39,439 nucleotides of DNA from Actinomycetes bacterium (GTDB taxonomy: Bacteria > Actinomycetota > Actinomycetes > Actinomycetales > Microbacteriaceae), in the NCBI GenBank assembly GCA_029779645.1, contig JAKPAC010000025.1, positions 1 to 39,439 of the forward strand. The letters are read 5' to 3'. Positions 1 through 8,063 of this stretch are shown here, piece after piece. The notes under the pieces were generated by a model that was not told the DNA's origin, did not search any database, and saw only the letters and a program-made list of their open reading frames with translations. Every line of letters begins with the position of its first letter. Positions within the stretch are counted from its first letter, which is position 1. The translations under genes were made by a program, and so were the position numbers.

Positions 1-1409
1 CGAACGAGGCGCTCATGCCCCGTCTCCTCGAGCTCGGCGATGCTCTCGCGCGCTTTCACGAAGTCGGAGAAGGTGCGACAGCCGAGGGCCTTCTCGCTGA
101 ACGACGGGTCCATGCGCTTCATGTGCTGCTTCACCGCCGAGCTGTGCAGCCAGTCGGCGTCGTCCTTGCCGTGCCCGAGCTCGAGCGCGCGCTCGAGCAG
201 CTTGGTCGCGGCATCCTGCGGATCCTCGGTGTGCTCGTCGTCGGCATCATCGTCGTCCTCGTCGTGCTCGGGCTCGTACGGCGCGATGATCATCGCCGTC
301 GACGCGCGCCGCGGGGCTCGCTTGCCGGTGCCGGAGGTCGAGGCGCTGCCCGCCGTCGGGTCGTCGGCGGCCGTGTCGCCCGAGGGCCCGTTGGCGCCCG
401 GTGCGCCGGCGGCGGACTCCCCGGCGAGGCCTGTGGACGCCGCGCCCCGGGCGCCGCTGGTCCCGCCGGCGACGGCGTCGAGCGCGCTCGCGAGGCTCGC
501 CTCGGTGGCGGTGCGGGCATCGATCGCCTGGGCGGATGCCTCGGGGGTGGCGGACTTCTTCGCGCCCGACTTCTGGGCGGCGCCCTTGCCGGCGGTCTTT
601 CGCGCGCCCTTCTTCGCCTGGGCCTCGTCGGCCGTGGCCGCCCCGGGGCCAGCCTCCGCCTCCGTGCCGGAGCCTCCATCCGAACCGGCGCGCTTGCCGG
701 CCCCCGCGGCGGGAGCAGCGGCGGAGCCCGGCGCGGCGTCCGAGCCCGTCGTGGCGCCCGCGTCAGGCTCGCCGGGCCCGCCGGCCATGAAGGCGTTCAT
801 CGCCTCGATGCTCGCGCGCACCTGCGCGCGGTCGAGCGCGGGCACGCCCGGGAGCGAATCGTAGATGTCGAACTCGTCGCAGGCCGCAGCCAGGGCCTTG
901 GACGTGGAGCCGGCGACGCCGACGCCGACGACGTAGCGGCCGAGGCGCTTGCATCGCTGTGCGAGCGCGATGTAGTCCGAGTCGCCGGCCACGATCACCA
1001 CGTGCGTGAGGTCGGGCAGGCGGAACATGTCTTCGACCGCATCGACGGCGAGGCGGATGTCGGCGCCGTTCTTCGCGTATGCGGCCGCGGGAAACAGCTG
1101 CACGAGATCGATCGCGCGGGCTACCAGCTGCTGTCGGTAGTCGGCGTTCACGGGCGCCGACCAGTCGGCGTAGGCCCGGGTGAGCACGAGCGTGCCGAAC
1201 GAGGCCGCGAAGTCTATGATCGCGCCGATGTCAACCGTCGCGAGGCTGAGTTTCAAGCTGATCTCGGGGTCGGCGCCGCGTGCGGCATCGGCGAACCGGC
1301 CCCGGTCGCGCATGAAGTGGCCGCGGCCGTGCACCTGGTCGTAGCGGGAAATCACGATGTTGTCGAAGTCCAGGTAGACGGCGACGCGGGGTTCCGAAAT
1401 CTCGGGCAT
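1..1409 (-). CDS. NYN domain (LabA/DUF88-like) protein with C-terminal LOTUS/OST-HTH domain, partial
   Basis: The gene starts at the ATG at 1409 and runs off the left edge of the window, so the last residues are missing. The N-terminal 165 or so residues are an NYN (PIN-like nuclease) domain: it opens with VYLDFDNI (Asp14, Asp16, Asn17) and has the second acidic motif GDSDY at 142-146 followed by the basic RCKRLGRYVVGVG stretch typical of LabA/DUF88 proteins. Residues about 207-395 are a low-complexity Ala/Gly/Pro/Ser linker with a Lys/Ala-rich part and a very acidic run (EHDEDDDDADDEH). Residues from about 400 to the edge resemble a LOTUS/OST-HTH RNA-binding domain, with SFSEKALG followed by CRTFSDFVK. 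By family it should be a metal-dependent RNase or RNA-binding protein in the cytoplasm; its substrate is unknown. The 76-base gap to the divergent small gene holds both promoters. Confidence 0.88.
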   Translation of the reverse strand, partial: MPEISEPRVAVYLDFDNIVISRYDQVHGRGHFMRDRGRFADAARGADPEISLKLSLATVDIGAIIDFAASFGTLVLTRAYADWSAPVNADYRQQLVARAIDLVQLFPAAAYAKNGADIRLAVDAVEDMFRLPDLTHVVIVAGDSDYIALAQRCKRLGRYVVGVGVAGSTSKALAAACDEFDIYDSLPGVPALDRAQVRASIEAMNAFMAGGPGEPDAGATTGSDAAPGSAAAPAAGAGKRAGSDGGSGTEAEAGPGAATADEAQAKKGARKTAGKGAAQKSGAKKSATPEASAQAIDARTATEASLASALDAVAGGTSGARGAASTGLAGESAAGAPGANGPSGDTAADDPTAGSASTSGTGKRAPRRASTAMIIAPYEPEHDEDDDDADDEHTEDPQDAATKLLERALELGHGKDDADWLHSSAVKQHMKRMDPSFSEKALGCRTFSDFVKARESIAELEETGHERLV

Positions 1410-1485
1410 GCCTTCAGTGTGTCATTGACGGCGGCACGGCGTGGCAACCCTTGCTAAGGTAGAGACGCTTCCCGAAAGGACAGGT

Positions 1486-1692
1486 ATGTCAAACTCCAGC
1501 GCTGCCCGCTTCGAGCTGCCGATGGCGGCTCGGCTCATCATCTCGTTCGTGCTGTTCTTCGGCGGCATTGGACTGCTGGCCCTGGCGTTCCGGATCCCGG
1601 AGTACGAGGCCTACATCTTCATCGCTGGCATTCTCGTCGCGTCGCTCGGTCTGGGCGTCGCGATCCACCAGCGTCGTCCCGTCGGTCACTAG
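1486..1692 (+). CDS. Small membrane protein with two predicted transmembrane helices
   Basis: This is a 68-residue protein of unknown function. Residues about 12-32 (ending FGGIGLLALAF) and about 38-58 (AYIFIAGILVASLGLGVAI) are hydrophobic and should form a helical hairpin in the membrane, with a basic C-terminus (HQRRP). I chose the ATG at 1486 because GAAAGGA at 1474-1480 lies five bases upstream; an in-frame GTG at 1441 would add 15 residues but has no visible ribosome-binding site and overlaps the likely promoter (TAAGGT at 1455-1460). It lies 39 bases upstream of the sulfurtransferase on the same strand, so the two may be cotranscribed. Codon use is like that of its neighbours, which supports a real gene. 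I do not recognise a named family. Confidence 0.75.
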   Translation: MSNSSAARFELPMAARLIISFVLFFGGIGLLALAFRIPEYEAYIFIAGILVASLGLGVAIHQRRPVGH

Positions 1693-1731
1693 TCTGCTCG
1701 CGCGCCGACGCGCGAACAGGACGACTGCGAC

Positions 1732-2598
1732 ATGAGCACTCCGATGAGCAACCTCATCACCCCCGATGCGCTGAACACGTTGATCGTGTCCGGCGCATCG
1801 GTGCGTCTGCTTGACGTGCGCTGGCGACTCGACCAGCCGGACGGGCGCGCCGATCACGCTGCCGCGCATCTGCCGGGCGCCGTGTACGTCGACCTCGACA
1901 GCGAGCTTGCCCAGCACGGCGATCCCTCCGAGGGGCGGCACCCCGTGCCCTCGCACGAGCAGCTGCAGGATGCTGCGCGCCGGTGGGGCCTGCGAAACGG
2001 CGACGTCGTCGTCGCCTACGACGACAATGGCTCGGTCGCGGCCGCCCGCGCCTGGTGGCTGCTGCGTCGCACCGGCGTCAGCATTCGCGTGCTCGACGGC
2101 GGGCTCGGCGCGTGGCGGGCGGCCGGTCTGCCCGTCGAGTCGGGCGATGTCACCCCCGCCGCCGGCGACGTGGTGCTCGAGGCCAGTCTCGAGGGCGAGA
2201 TGAGCATCGATGAGGCCGCCGGGCTTCCCGGGCACGGTGTGCTGCTCGATGTGCGCGTCGCCGAGCGCTATCGCGGCGAGACCGAGCCGGTCGACCCGAT
2301 CGCCGGGCACATCCCGGGCGCGATCAACCTTCCCGCCGCCGGCAACATCGCCGCGGACGGCACGCTGCAGGGCCTCGAAGCGCTGCGCGCGAGCTTCGCC
2401 AGCGTGGGCGTCGAGCCCAGCACGGAGGTTGCCGCGTACTGCGGCTCTGGCGTCAATGCGGCGCACACCGCGCTCGCGCTGGCCGAGATCGGCATCGACG
2501 CGAAGCTGTACTCGGGCTCGTGGAGCGCGTGGTCGAATACCCCGGGCCGCCCGGTCGCGACGGGCGCCGAGCCGGACGGCGAGGCCGCCGCCCAGTAA
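1732..2598 (+). CDS. Sulfurtransferase with two rhodanese domains (thiosulfate or 3-mercaptopyruvate type)
   Basis: The 288-residue protein has the tandem rhodanese layout of SseA/TST enzymes, which move a sulfane sulfur from thiosulfate or 3-mercaptopyruvate to a thiophilic acceptor via a cysteine persulfide. The N-terminal domain (LLDVRW near residue 26, HLPGAVYVDLD, then YDDNGSVAAARAWW) has lost its cysteine, as usual for this family. The C-terminal domain carries LLDVRVAERYRGE, GHIPGAINLP and the active-site loop CGSGVNA with Cys237. CGSGV is closer to mercaptopyruvate sulfurtransferases than to the CRKGVT loop of classical rhodanese, so 3-mercaptopyruvate is the more likely donor (inference). 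The start at 1732 is preceded by AGGACG at 1718-1723; ATG 1744 is an alternative. A hairpin follows the stop codon by two bases. Confidence 0.93.
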   Translation: MSTPMSNLITPDALNTLIVSGASVRLLDVRWRLDQPDGRADHAAAHLPGAVYVDLDSELAQHGDPSEGRHPVPSHEQLQDAARRWGLRNGDVVVAYDDNGSVAAARAWWLLRRTGVSIRVLDGGLGAWRAAGLPVESGDVTPAAGDVVLEASLEGEMSIDEAAGLPGHGVLLDVRVAERYRGETEPVDPIAGHIPGAINLPAAGNIAADGTLQGLEALRASFASVGVEPSTEVAAYCGSGVNAAHTALALAEIGIDAKLYSGSWSAWSNTPGRPVATGAEPDGEAAAQ

Positions 2599-2600
2599 GT

Positions 2601-2621
2601 CGGGCTCGGGCGCTGAGCCCG
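2601..2621 (+). terminator. Hairpin after the sulfurtransferase gene
   Basis: CGGGCTC at 2601-2607 and GAGCCCG at 2615-2621 form a perfect seven-base-pair stem with a seven-base loop, two bases after the TAA stop. No T-run follows, which is common for hairpin terminators in high-GC actinobacteria. It would also serve the convergent oxidoreductase from the other side only weakly, since that gene ends 217 bases away. Confidence 0.5.
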
Positions 2622-2838
2622 CCGCGCACGACCCGCCCGCGGACGGCAGTCGCGCCGTGCAGTGAGCGTGCGCAGACGGCGAGCTCCGCGCAGTGACGGC
2701 ATGCAAGCGGCGAGTCCCTACGCCGTGGCCGCGCGCTCCCTGGGCAGTGGTCGCGGGCGGTGCACCCGCAAGGCGGCCGCCGCGCGCAAGTGCGTGCGGG
2801 CGACGCGCGGTGTCGGCGCGCGCAGTGCGCGTGCGTCG
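2622..2838. other. Convergent intergenic gap with degenerate GCAGTG-containing repeats
   Basis: No gene is supported in this spacer between two convergent genes. It contains an imperfect direct repeat of about 29 bases: 2659-2687 and 2690-2718 both begin GCAGTGA and end in CGGCGAG followed by TCC, separated by small indels. A weaker third GCGCAGTGCGCGTGCG element lies near 2820. The sequence is rich in GCGC and CGCG steps and looks like non-coding drift. Confidence 0.4.
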
Positions 2839-3795
2839 CTACGGCAGCAGGATGATCTTGCCGCCCTCACCGGCGTCGAGCAGGCGGTGTGCCTGCACGA
2901 AGTCGGCCAGGGGGAGGCGCGTGCCGATCTCGACGCTGAAGCGCCCGGTGGCGAGCAGCTCGAGCGTGAGTGGAATCGCCTCGTGGCGCCACGCCATCTG
3001 CTGCGACGTGAGCGGGTGCGGGCTGCCGCCCGACCAGGCCTCGATGCCCCATCCGGGGGCGTCCGCGCCGCGCACGATGGTGCCGATGCGCGAGCGGTCC
3101 TCGAGCAGCTCGAACGAGGTCTCGATCGCCTCGTCCGTGCCCGCGGCATCCAGCACCGCCGTGATGCCGAACGGCGCGAGCTCGCGCACGCGCTCGATCA
3201 GGCCCGGCCCGTAGGCCACGGGCATGGCGTTGAGCTGACGCAGGCGGGGGTGGTTCGCGGGGCTCGCGGTCGCGATGACGCGCGCGCCGCGGTCGACGGC
3301 GAACTGCACCGCGGCCTGGCCGACGGCGCCCGAGCCGCCGTGGATGAGCAGCATGTCCTGCGCGCGGATGTCGAGCGAGTTCACGGCCTGGAAGGCGGTC
3401 GCGGCCGGCGTGCCGATCGCGGCGGCCTCCTCGTCGCTCACGCCCTCCGGGATGCGCGCTGCGCTTCGCTCGTCGACGGTGAGAAACTCGGCGTACGTGC
3501 CGCGCGTGTCGGTGATGGCGACGCGATCGCCGAGCGCGAGCTCGGTGACGCCCGGTCCGAGCTCGGTCACGACGCCGGCGCCGTCGAAGCCGACGTGGCG
3601 CGGCTCGATGATCGGCGGCAGCGGCCGGGTGCCCCGGCGCTGCTTCGCGTCGATCGGGTTGACGCCGGCGGCGGTGATGCGCACCACCACCTGCCCCTCG
3701 CCCGCGGTGGGCATCGGGGTCTCGAGCAGGTGCAGCACCTCGGGCCCGCCGAGCTCGGAATAGACGACGCTGTGGTTCATCGTGTGCTCGTGCAT
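2839..3795 (-). CDS. NADPH:quinone reductase-like zinc-independent medium-chain dehydrogenase
   Basis: The 318-residue protein is a medium-chain dehydrogenase/reductase of the quinone oxidoreductase branch: the GroES-like N-terminal half contains AAGVNPIDAKQRRG and VGFDGAGVV, and the cofactor half has the nucleotide-binding loop HGGSGAVG at 152-159. The catalytic and structural zinc cysteines of alcohol dehydrogenases are absent, so NADPH-dependent reduction of a quinone or enone is expected; the substrate is not predictable. It is somewhat shorter than crotonyl-CoA-reductase-type relatives but full length for this branch. Start 3795 is supported by GGAGGG nine bases upstream; the internal ATG at 3780 is an alternative. 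It lies 80 bases downstream of hrpA on the same strand. Confidence 0.9.
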   Translation of the reverse strand: MHEHTMNHSVVYSELGGPEVLHLLETPMPTAGEGQVVVRITAAGVNPIDAKQRRGTRPLPPIIEPRHVGFDGAGVVTELGPGVTELALGDRVAITDTRGTYAEFLTVDERSAARIPEGVSDEEAAAIGTPAATAFQAVNSLDIRAQDMLLIHGGSGAVGQAAVQFAVDRGARVIATASPANHPRLRQLNAMPVAYGPGLIERVRELAPFGITAVLDAAGTDEAIETSFELLEDRSRIGTIVRGADAPGWGIEAWSGGSPHPLTSQQMAWRHEAIPLTLELLATGRFSVEIGTRLPLADFVQAHRLLDAGEGGKIILLP

Positions 3796-3875
3796 GCTGC
3801 GGTGCCCTCCGGCGCTCGGAATCCTGGCGCCGACGGTGAGGCCCGCGGCGGCGCGAATGTCTCCAAGCTATCGGC

Positions 3876-6800
3876 TCAGCCGGCCTGCAGCGCCTTTGCG
3901 ACGCGCTGCACCGACACCGGCTCGGGCGTGCCCAGCTGCTGCGCGAACACGCTCACGCGCAGCTCCTCGAGCAGCCAGCGTGCGCGCTCGAGGGTCGGGG
4001 TCGCCTCCTCCGGCAGGGGGATGGCGCCGCCCGCCGCAGTGAACAGCGCAGCGGCGCGCTCGTACTCGGTCATCCGCTGCCGGTCGCGAGCGGGGTTGTC
4101 GGCGAGCCCCTCGAGGCGCGCCACGACGGCGTTCAGGTACCGCAGCAGGTGCGGCAGGCGCGCGACGCCCGTGCGCGAGACGAACCGCGGATGCACGAGC
4201 CCGGCCAGCTGGGAGCGCACGTCGGTGAGCGCGCCGAGCAGCACCATGCTGTTCTGCGACGCGAGCAGGCGCTCGGCGTCGCGGGCGCGGCCCAGGATGC
4301 GGGCGGTGAGGGCGACCGCGGCGAACAGTCCGTCGACCATCCCAGCCGAGACGGCGTCGCGGGCGCGCTCGAAGCTCGCGCGGTCGAACACCACGCCGTC
4401 GGGCGCGACGGTCGCGATGAGCTGATCCGCGACCGCCACGCGGCAGTCCTCGATCAGGGCGCGCGCCGACGGGTAGGGGGATGCCGCGAGCGTGAGCTTC
4501 TCGGCCGCGCTCAGGTGCTCCTGCACGTACGAGACGGGCGATGCCACGGCCAGCAGCACCAGCCGGCGTACGCCGCCGCGCATCGCGGCCCGCTGGCGCT
4601 CGGGCGTCGCCTCGATGCGCAGCGACACGGACTCGCCGTCGTCGACGAGCGCCGGGTACCCGCGGACGACCCCGCCCGCGACCGGGGTGTCGACCACGTG
4701 CGGCACCTCGCCCATGTCCCACGTCGTGATCCTGGAGCGCTCGCGCACCGCGGCGCTCCCGGCGCGCCCGGCGGCGGCAGCAGCACCAGCGCCGCCCCCG
4801 CGCGCGCCCGCCACGGCGGCGGCGCCACTCGCGGCCGGTGTGCGCGCCGCGCGGGCGCCCTTCGCCGAGGCGGTCGTGCGGGCGACGCTCTCGCGCGCGC
4901 GACCGGCCAGCTGGGCCTGCAGGGCCGCCAGGTCGGCGTCGCTGCCGAGCGTCCGGCCGCGCTCGTCGACCGCGCGGAACGCGATCTGCAGGTGATCGGG
5001 CACCCGGTCCATCTCGAACGTGTCGGCGTCGAGGCGCTGATACGCCGTCTTCGCGATCCGCTCGGCGAGCGCCGCTCGCAGCGTGCGCGGGGGAAGGCCC
5101 GCGTGCGACTCGGGGCCCTGGCCCTCGAGCTCCTCGGCGAAGCGCGCGGCGTAGTCGGCCGCCGGCACGACGTGGCGGCGAATCGCCTTGGGCAGGGCGC
5201 GGATGAGCGCGGCGATGAGCTCGGTGCGGCTGCCCGGCACCTGCCAGTCGAAGCCGTCGGGCCGGAGGCTCGCCAGCAGGGGGAGCGGCACGACCACGGT
5301 CACGCCGTCGTCGCTCGCCCCGGGCTCGAAGCGGTAGCTGAGCGAGAGTCGCTGGTCGCCCTGCTGCCAGTGGGAGGGATACCGCGTCTCGTCGTGCTCC
5401 TCGGCGGACTCGGCCTCCTCGGGAAGCAGATCGGCCTCGCGCATCGTGAGCAGCTCGGGGCTCTCGGGTCGCGCGTCGCGCCACCACCGCTCGAACGCAC
5501 GCACGCTGGCGATGTCTCGGGGAATGCGGGCATCGTAGAACTCGACCACCGCCTCGTCGTCGACGAGGATGTCGCGGCGGCGCGTGCGCTCCTCGACCTC
5601 CTCGAGCCGGCGGCGCAGGCTCCGGTTGTCGCGGTCGAAGGCGGTGAGCCGCTTGTCGAGCCGGCTCGCATCCCACTCGCCCTCGACGAGGGCGTGCCGG
5701 ATGAACAGCTCGCGGGCGCCCTCCGGGTCGATCCTCGAGAACTGGATGCGACGGCGCGGGATGATCTCGACGCCGTAGAGGGTGACCTTCTCGTACGCGA
5801 CCGCCGCGCCCTGCGACTTCTCCCAGTGCGGCTCGCTCACGCTGCGCTTCGCGAGGTCGCCGGCGAGCGGCTCGGCCCAGGCCGGGTCGATCTGCGCAAC
5901 CGTGCGCGCGAACAGGCGCGAGGTCTCGACCAGCTCGGCCGCCATCACCGCGTTCGGCTGCTTCTTGGCGAGGCCCGAGCCGGGGAAGATCGCGAAGCGC
6001 ACGTGCCGGGCGCCGATGTAGTCGCCCTTCGGACGCGGGCCCGGGCCGCCGCCCGGTGCGCGCTTGGCGGGTGCGCGGCTCGCGGCCGAGGCGTCCTTCA
6101 CCCCGATGTGCGAGAGCAGGCCGGCCAGCAGCGAGCGGTGGATGCCGTCGGGGTTGACGGCGGGCTCGCCGATCGTCACGCCGACCGAGGCCGAGAGCTG
6201 GCGCAGCTGCCGATACACGTCCTGCCACTCGCGCACGCGGAGGTAGTTGAGGTGCTCGCTCCGGCACAGGCGGCGGAACGCGCTCGAGCCGAGCTCGCCC
6301 TGCTGCTTCTGCAGGTAGTTCCACAGGTTCAGCAGGCTGAGGAAGTCGCTGGTCGGATCGGTGAAGCGGGCGTGCAGCTGATCGGCGCGCTCGCGATGCT
6401 CGAGCGGTCGCTCCCGCACGTCCTGCACGGTCAGGCCCGCGACGATCGCGAGCACCTCGCGCCCGGTGTGCTGCCTGGCCGACTCGATGACCATGCGTGC
6501 GAAGCGGGGGTCGATCGGCAGGCGCGCCAGGTCGCGGCCGATGCGGGTCAGCTCGGGCGTTGCCGCGCGCTTGGCGTCGCCGGCGCGCTCTCCGGCGTTG
6601 TCGCGCGCGCGCTCGTCGGCGCGCTCGCCCGTGCGGGGCCTGCGCATGCGGATCGCGCCGAGCTCGGTGAGCAGCTCGATGCCGTCCTTGATGCCGCGCG
6701 AGTCGGGCGGCTGGATGAAGGGAAACTCGGCCAGGTCGCCGAAGCCGAGCGAGAGCATCTGCAGGATGACGCTGGCGAGGCTCGTGCGGAGGATCTCGGG

Positions 6801-7943
6801 CTCGGTGAACTCGGGGCGCCGCTCGAAGTCCTCCTCGCTGTAGAGCCGGATCGCGATGCCGTCGCTCGTGCGACCGGCGCGGCCCGAGCGCTGCTGCGCC
6901 GAGGCCTGCGAGATCGCCTCGATCGGCAGGCGCTGCACCTTCGAGCGCGCGCTGTAGCGCGAGATGCGCGCGGTGCCCGCGTCGATCACGTAGCGGATGC
7001 CGGGCACGGTGAGGCTGGTCTCGGCGACGTTCGTGGCGAGCACGACGCGGCGCTTCAGACCCGCGACCTTGGACGGCTCGAAGACGCGGTGCTGATCGGC
7101 GGCCGAGAGCCGGCCATAGAGGGGGAGCACCTCGGTCGGCGAGGTCGCGTGCGCGTAGGCGCCGCGCACGGCCTCCGCCGCGTCCTTGATCTCGGCCTCG
7201 CCCGAGAGAAACACGAGCACGTCACCCGGGGCCTCCCGATCGAGCTCGGCGAGCCCGGCGACGATGCCCTCCAGGTAGTCCTTGTCGTCGGCGCCGTCGC
7301 CATCCTCGCCGTCGGCATCCGGGTCCTTCTCGGCGACGAGCGGGCGGTAGCGCACGTCGACCGGGAACGTCCGGCCCGAGACCTCGATGATCGGGGCGGG
7401 CTCGCCGGATGCCTCGGCGAAGAAGCGCGCGAAGCTCTCGGGGTCGATCGTGGCCGAGGTGACGATCACGCGCAGCTCGGGGCGCTCCGGCAGGATGCGC
7501 TTGAGGTAGCCGAGCAGGAAGTCGATGTTGAGGCTGCGCTCGTGCGCCTCGTCGATGATGATCGTGTCGTAGCGGCGCAGCAGGCGATCGCGGTGGATCT
7601 CGTTGAGCAGGATGCCGTCGGTCATCAGCGCGATGCGGGTGTCTCTGCCGACCTTGTCGGTGAAGCGCACACGGTAGCCGACGAGCCCGCCGACGTCCTG
7701 GCCCAGCTCCTCCGCCACGCGCTCGGCGATCGTGCGGGCGGCGAGCCGGCGCGGCTGCGTGTGCGCGATCGACTCGCGACCGAGCTCGAGGCACATCTTC
7801 GGCAGCTGCGTCGTCTTGCCCGATCCCGTCGCGCCGGCGACGATCACCACCTGGTGATCGCGGATGGCGCGCGTGATGTCGTCTCGCCGCCGGCTGACGG
7901 GCAGCGACTCGGGGTAGACGATGACGGGGACGGGCACAGACAT
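3876..7943 (-). CDS. hrpA: ATP-dependent RNA helicase HrpA (DEAH box)
   Basis: At 1355 residues this is a full-length HrpA-type DEAH/RHA helicase, a cytoplasmic ATP-driven RNA helicase. Visible motifs are Walker A GATGSGKTT at 37-45, DEAH at 131-134 in IIIDEAHERSLNIDFLLGYLK, VTSATID, ATNVAETSLTVPGIRYVIDAG and QRSGRAGRTSDG, followed by the long C-terminal region characteristic of bacterial HrpA. Residues about 1013-1069 are an Ala/Gly/Arg low-complexity insert (coded at about 4740-4900) that probably forms a flexible loop, and a short acidic insert (DADGEDGDGADDKD) lies inside the helicase core near residue 210-225. In Escherichia coli HrpA acts in mRNA processing and collided-ribosome rescue; this protein's role is inferred from family. 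GAAAGG precedes the start, and a TACGAT hexamer lies eight bases before the ATG. Confidence 0.96.
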   Translation of the reverse strand: MSVPVPVIVYPESLPVSRRRDDITRAIRDHQVVIVAGATGSGKTTQLPKMCLELGRESIAHTQPRRLAARTIAERVAEELGQDVGGLVGYRVRFTDKVGRDTRIALMTDGILLNEIHRDRLLRRYDTIIIDEAHERSLNIDFLLGYLKRILPERPELRVIVTSATIDPESFARFFAEASGEPAPIIEVSGRTFPVDVRYRPLVAEKDPDADGEDGDGADDKDYLEGIVAGLAELDREAPGDVLVFLSGEAEIKDAAEAVRGAYAHATSPTEVLPLYGRLSAADQHRVFEPSKVAGLKRRVVLATNVAETSLTVPGIRYVIDAGTARISRYSARSKVQRLPIEAISQASAQQRSGRAGRTSDGIAIRLYSEEDFERRPEFTEPEILRTSLASVILQMLSLGFGDLAEFPFIQPPDSRGIKDGIELLTELGAIRMRRPRTGERADERARDNAGERAGDAKRAATPELTRIGRDLARLPIDPRFARMVIESARQHTGREVLAIVAGLTVQDVRERPLEHRERADQLHARFTDPTSDFLSLLNLWNYLQKQQGELGSSAFRRLCRSEHLNYLRVREWQDVYRQLRQLSASVGVTIGEPAVNPDGIHRSLLAGLLSHIGVKDASAASRAPAKRAPGGGPGPRPKGDYIGARHVRFAIFPGSGLAKKQPNAVMAAELVETSRLFARTVAQIDPAWAEPLAGDLAKRSVSEPHWEKSQGAAVAYEKVTLYGVEIIPRRRIQFSRIDPEGARELFIRHALVEGEWDASRLDKRLTAFDRDNRSLRRRLEEVEERTRRRDILVDDEAVVEFYDARIPRDIASVRAFERWWRDARPESPELLTMREADLLPEEAESAEEHDETRYPSHWQQGDQRLSLSYRFEPGASDDGVTVVVPLPLLASLRPDGFDWQVPGSRTELIAALIRALPKAIRRHVVPAADYAARFAEELEGQGPESHAGLPPRTLRAALAERIAKTAYQRLDADTFEMDRVPDHLQIAFRAVDERGRTLGSDADLAALQAQLAGRARESVARTTASAKGARAARTPAASGAAAVAGARGGGAGAAAAAGRAGSAAVRERSRITTWDMGEVPHVVDTPVAGGVVRGYPALVDDGESVSLRIEATPERQRAAMRGGVRRLVLLAVASPVSYVQEHLSAAEKLTLAASPYPSARALIEDCRVAVADQLIATVAPDGVVFDRASFERARDAVSAGMVDGLFAAVALTARILGRARDAERLLASQNSMVLLGALTDVRSQLAGLVHPRFVSRTGVARLPHLLRYLNAVVARLEGLADNPARDRQRMTEYERAAALFTAAGGAIPLPEEATPTLERARWLLEELRVSVFAQQLGTPEPVSVQRVAKALQAG

Positions 7944-7951
7944 AGCCTTTC

Positions 7952-7957
7952 ATCGTA
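7952..7957 (-). promoter_or_regulatory. Candidate -10 element for hrpA
   Basis: TACGAT reads on the minus strand at 7957-7952 and fits the actinobacterial TANNNT consensus. Only eight bases (GAAAGGCT) separate it from the hrpA ATG, so transcription would begin at or one to two bases before the start codon. No clear -35 element is visible. Confidence 0.45.
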
Positions 7958-8063
7958 TGCCGTGCGCGGCGCGTCACACTCGCGTCGGCGACATTCGCGA
8001 CGCGCTAGCGTGAATCACCCGTGGGGCGACGGCGCCTCCCGCGATGACGAAGGGGTCTACCGC

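Noticed and set aside
15..1457. A 480-codon plus-strand open frame over the NYN gene
   Set aside because: The reverse strand encodes clear NYN and LOTUS motifs in the matching codon positions; the forward product is Arg/Gly/Leu-rich without homology.
2662..4425. A 587-codon plus-strand open frame
   Set aside because: It covers a non-coding gap and the antisense of the quinone reductase and hrpA; no recognisable domain and typical GC-rich shadow composition.
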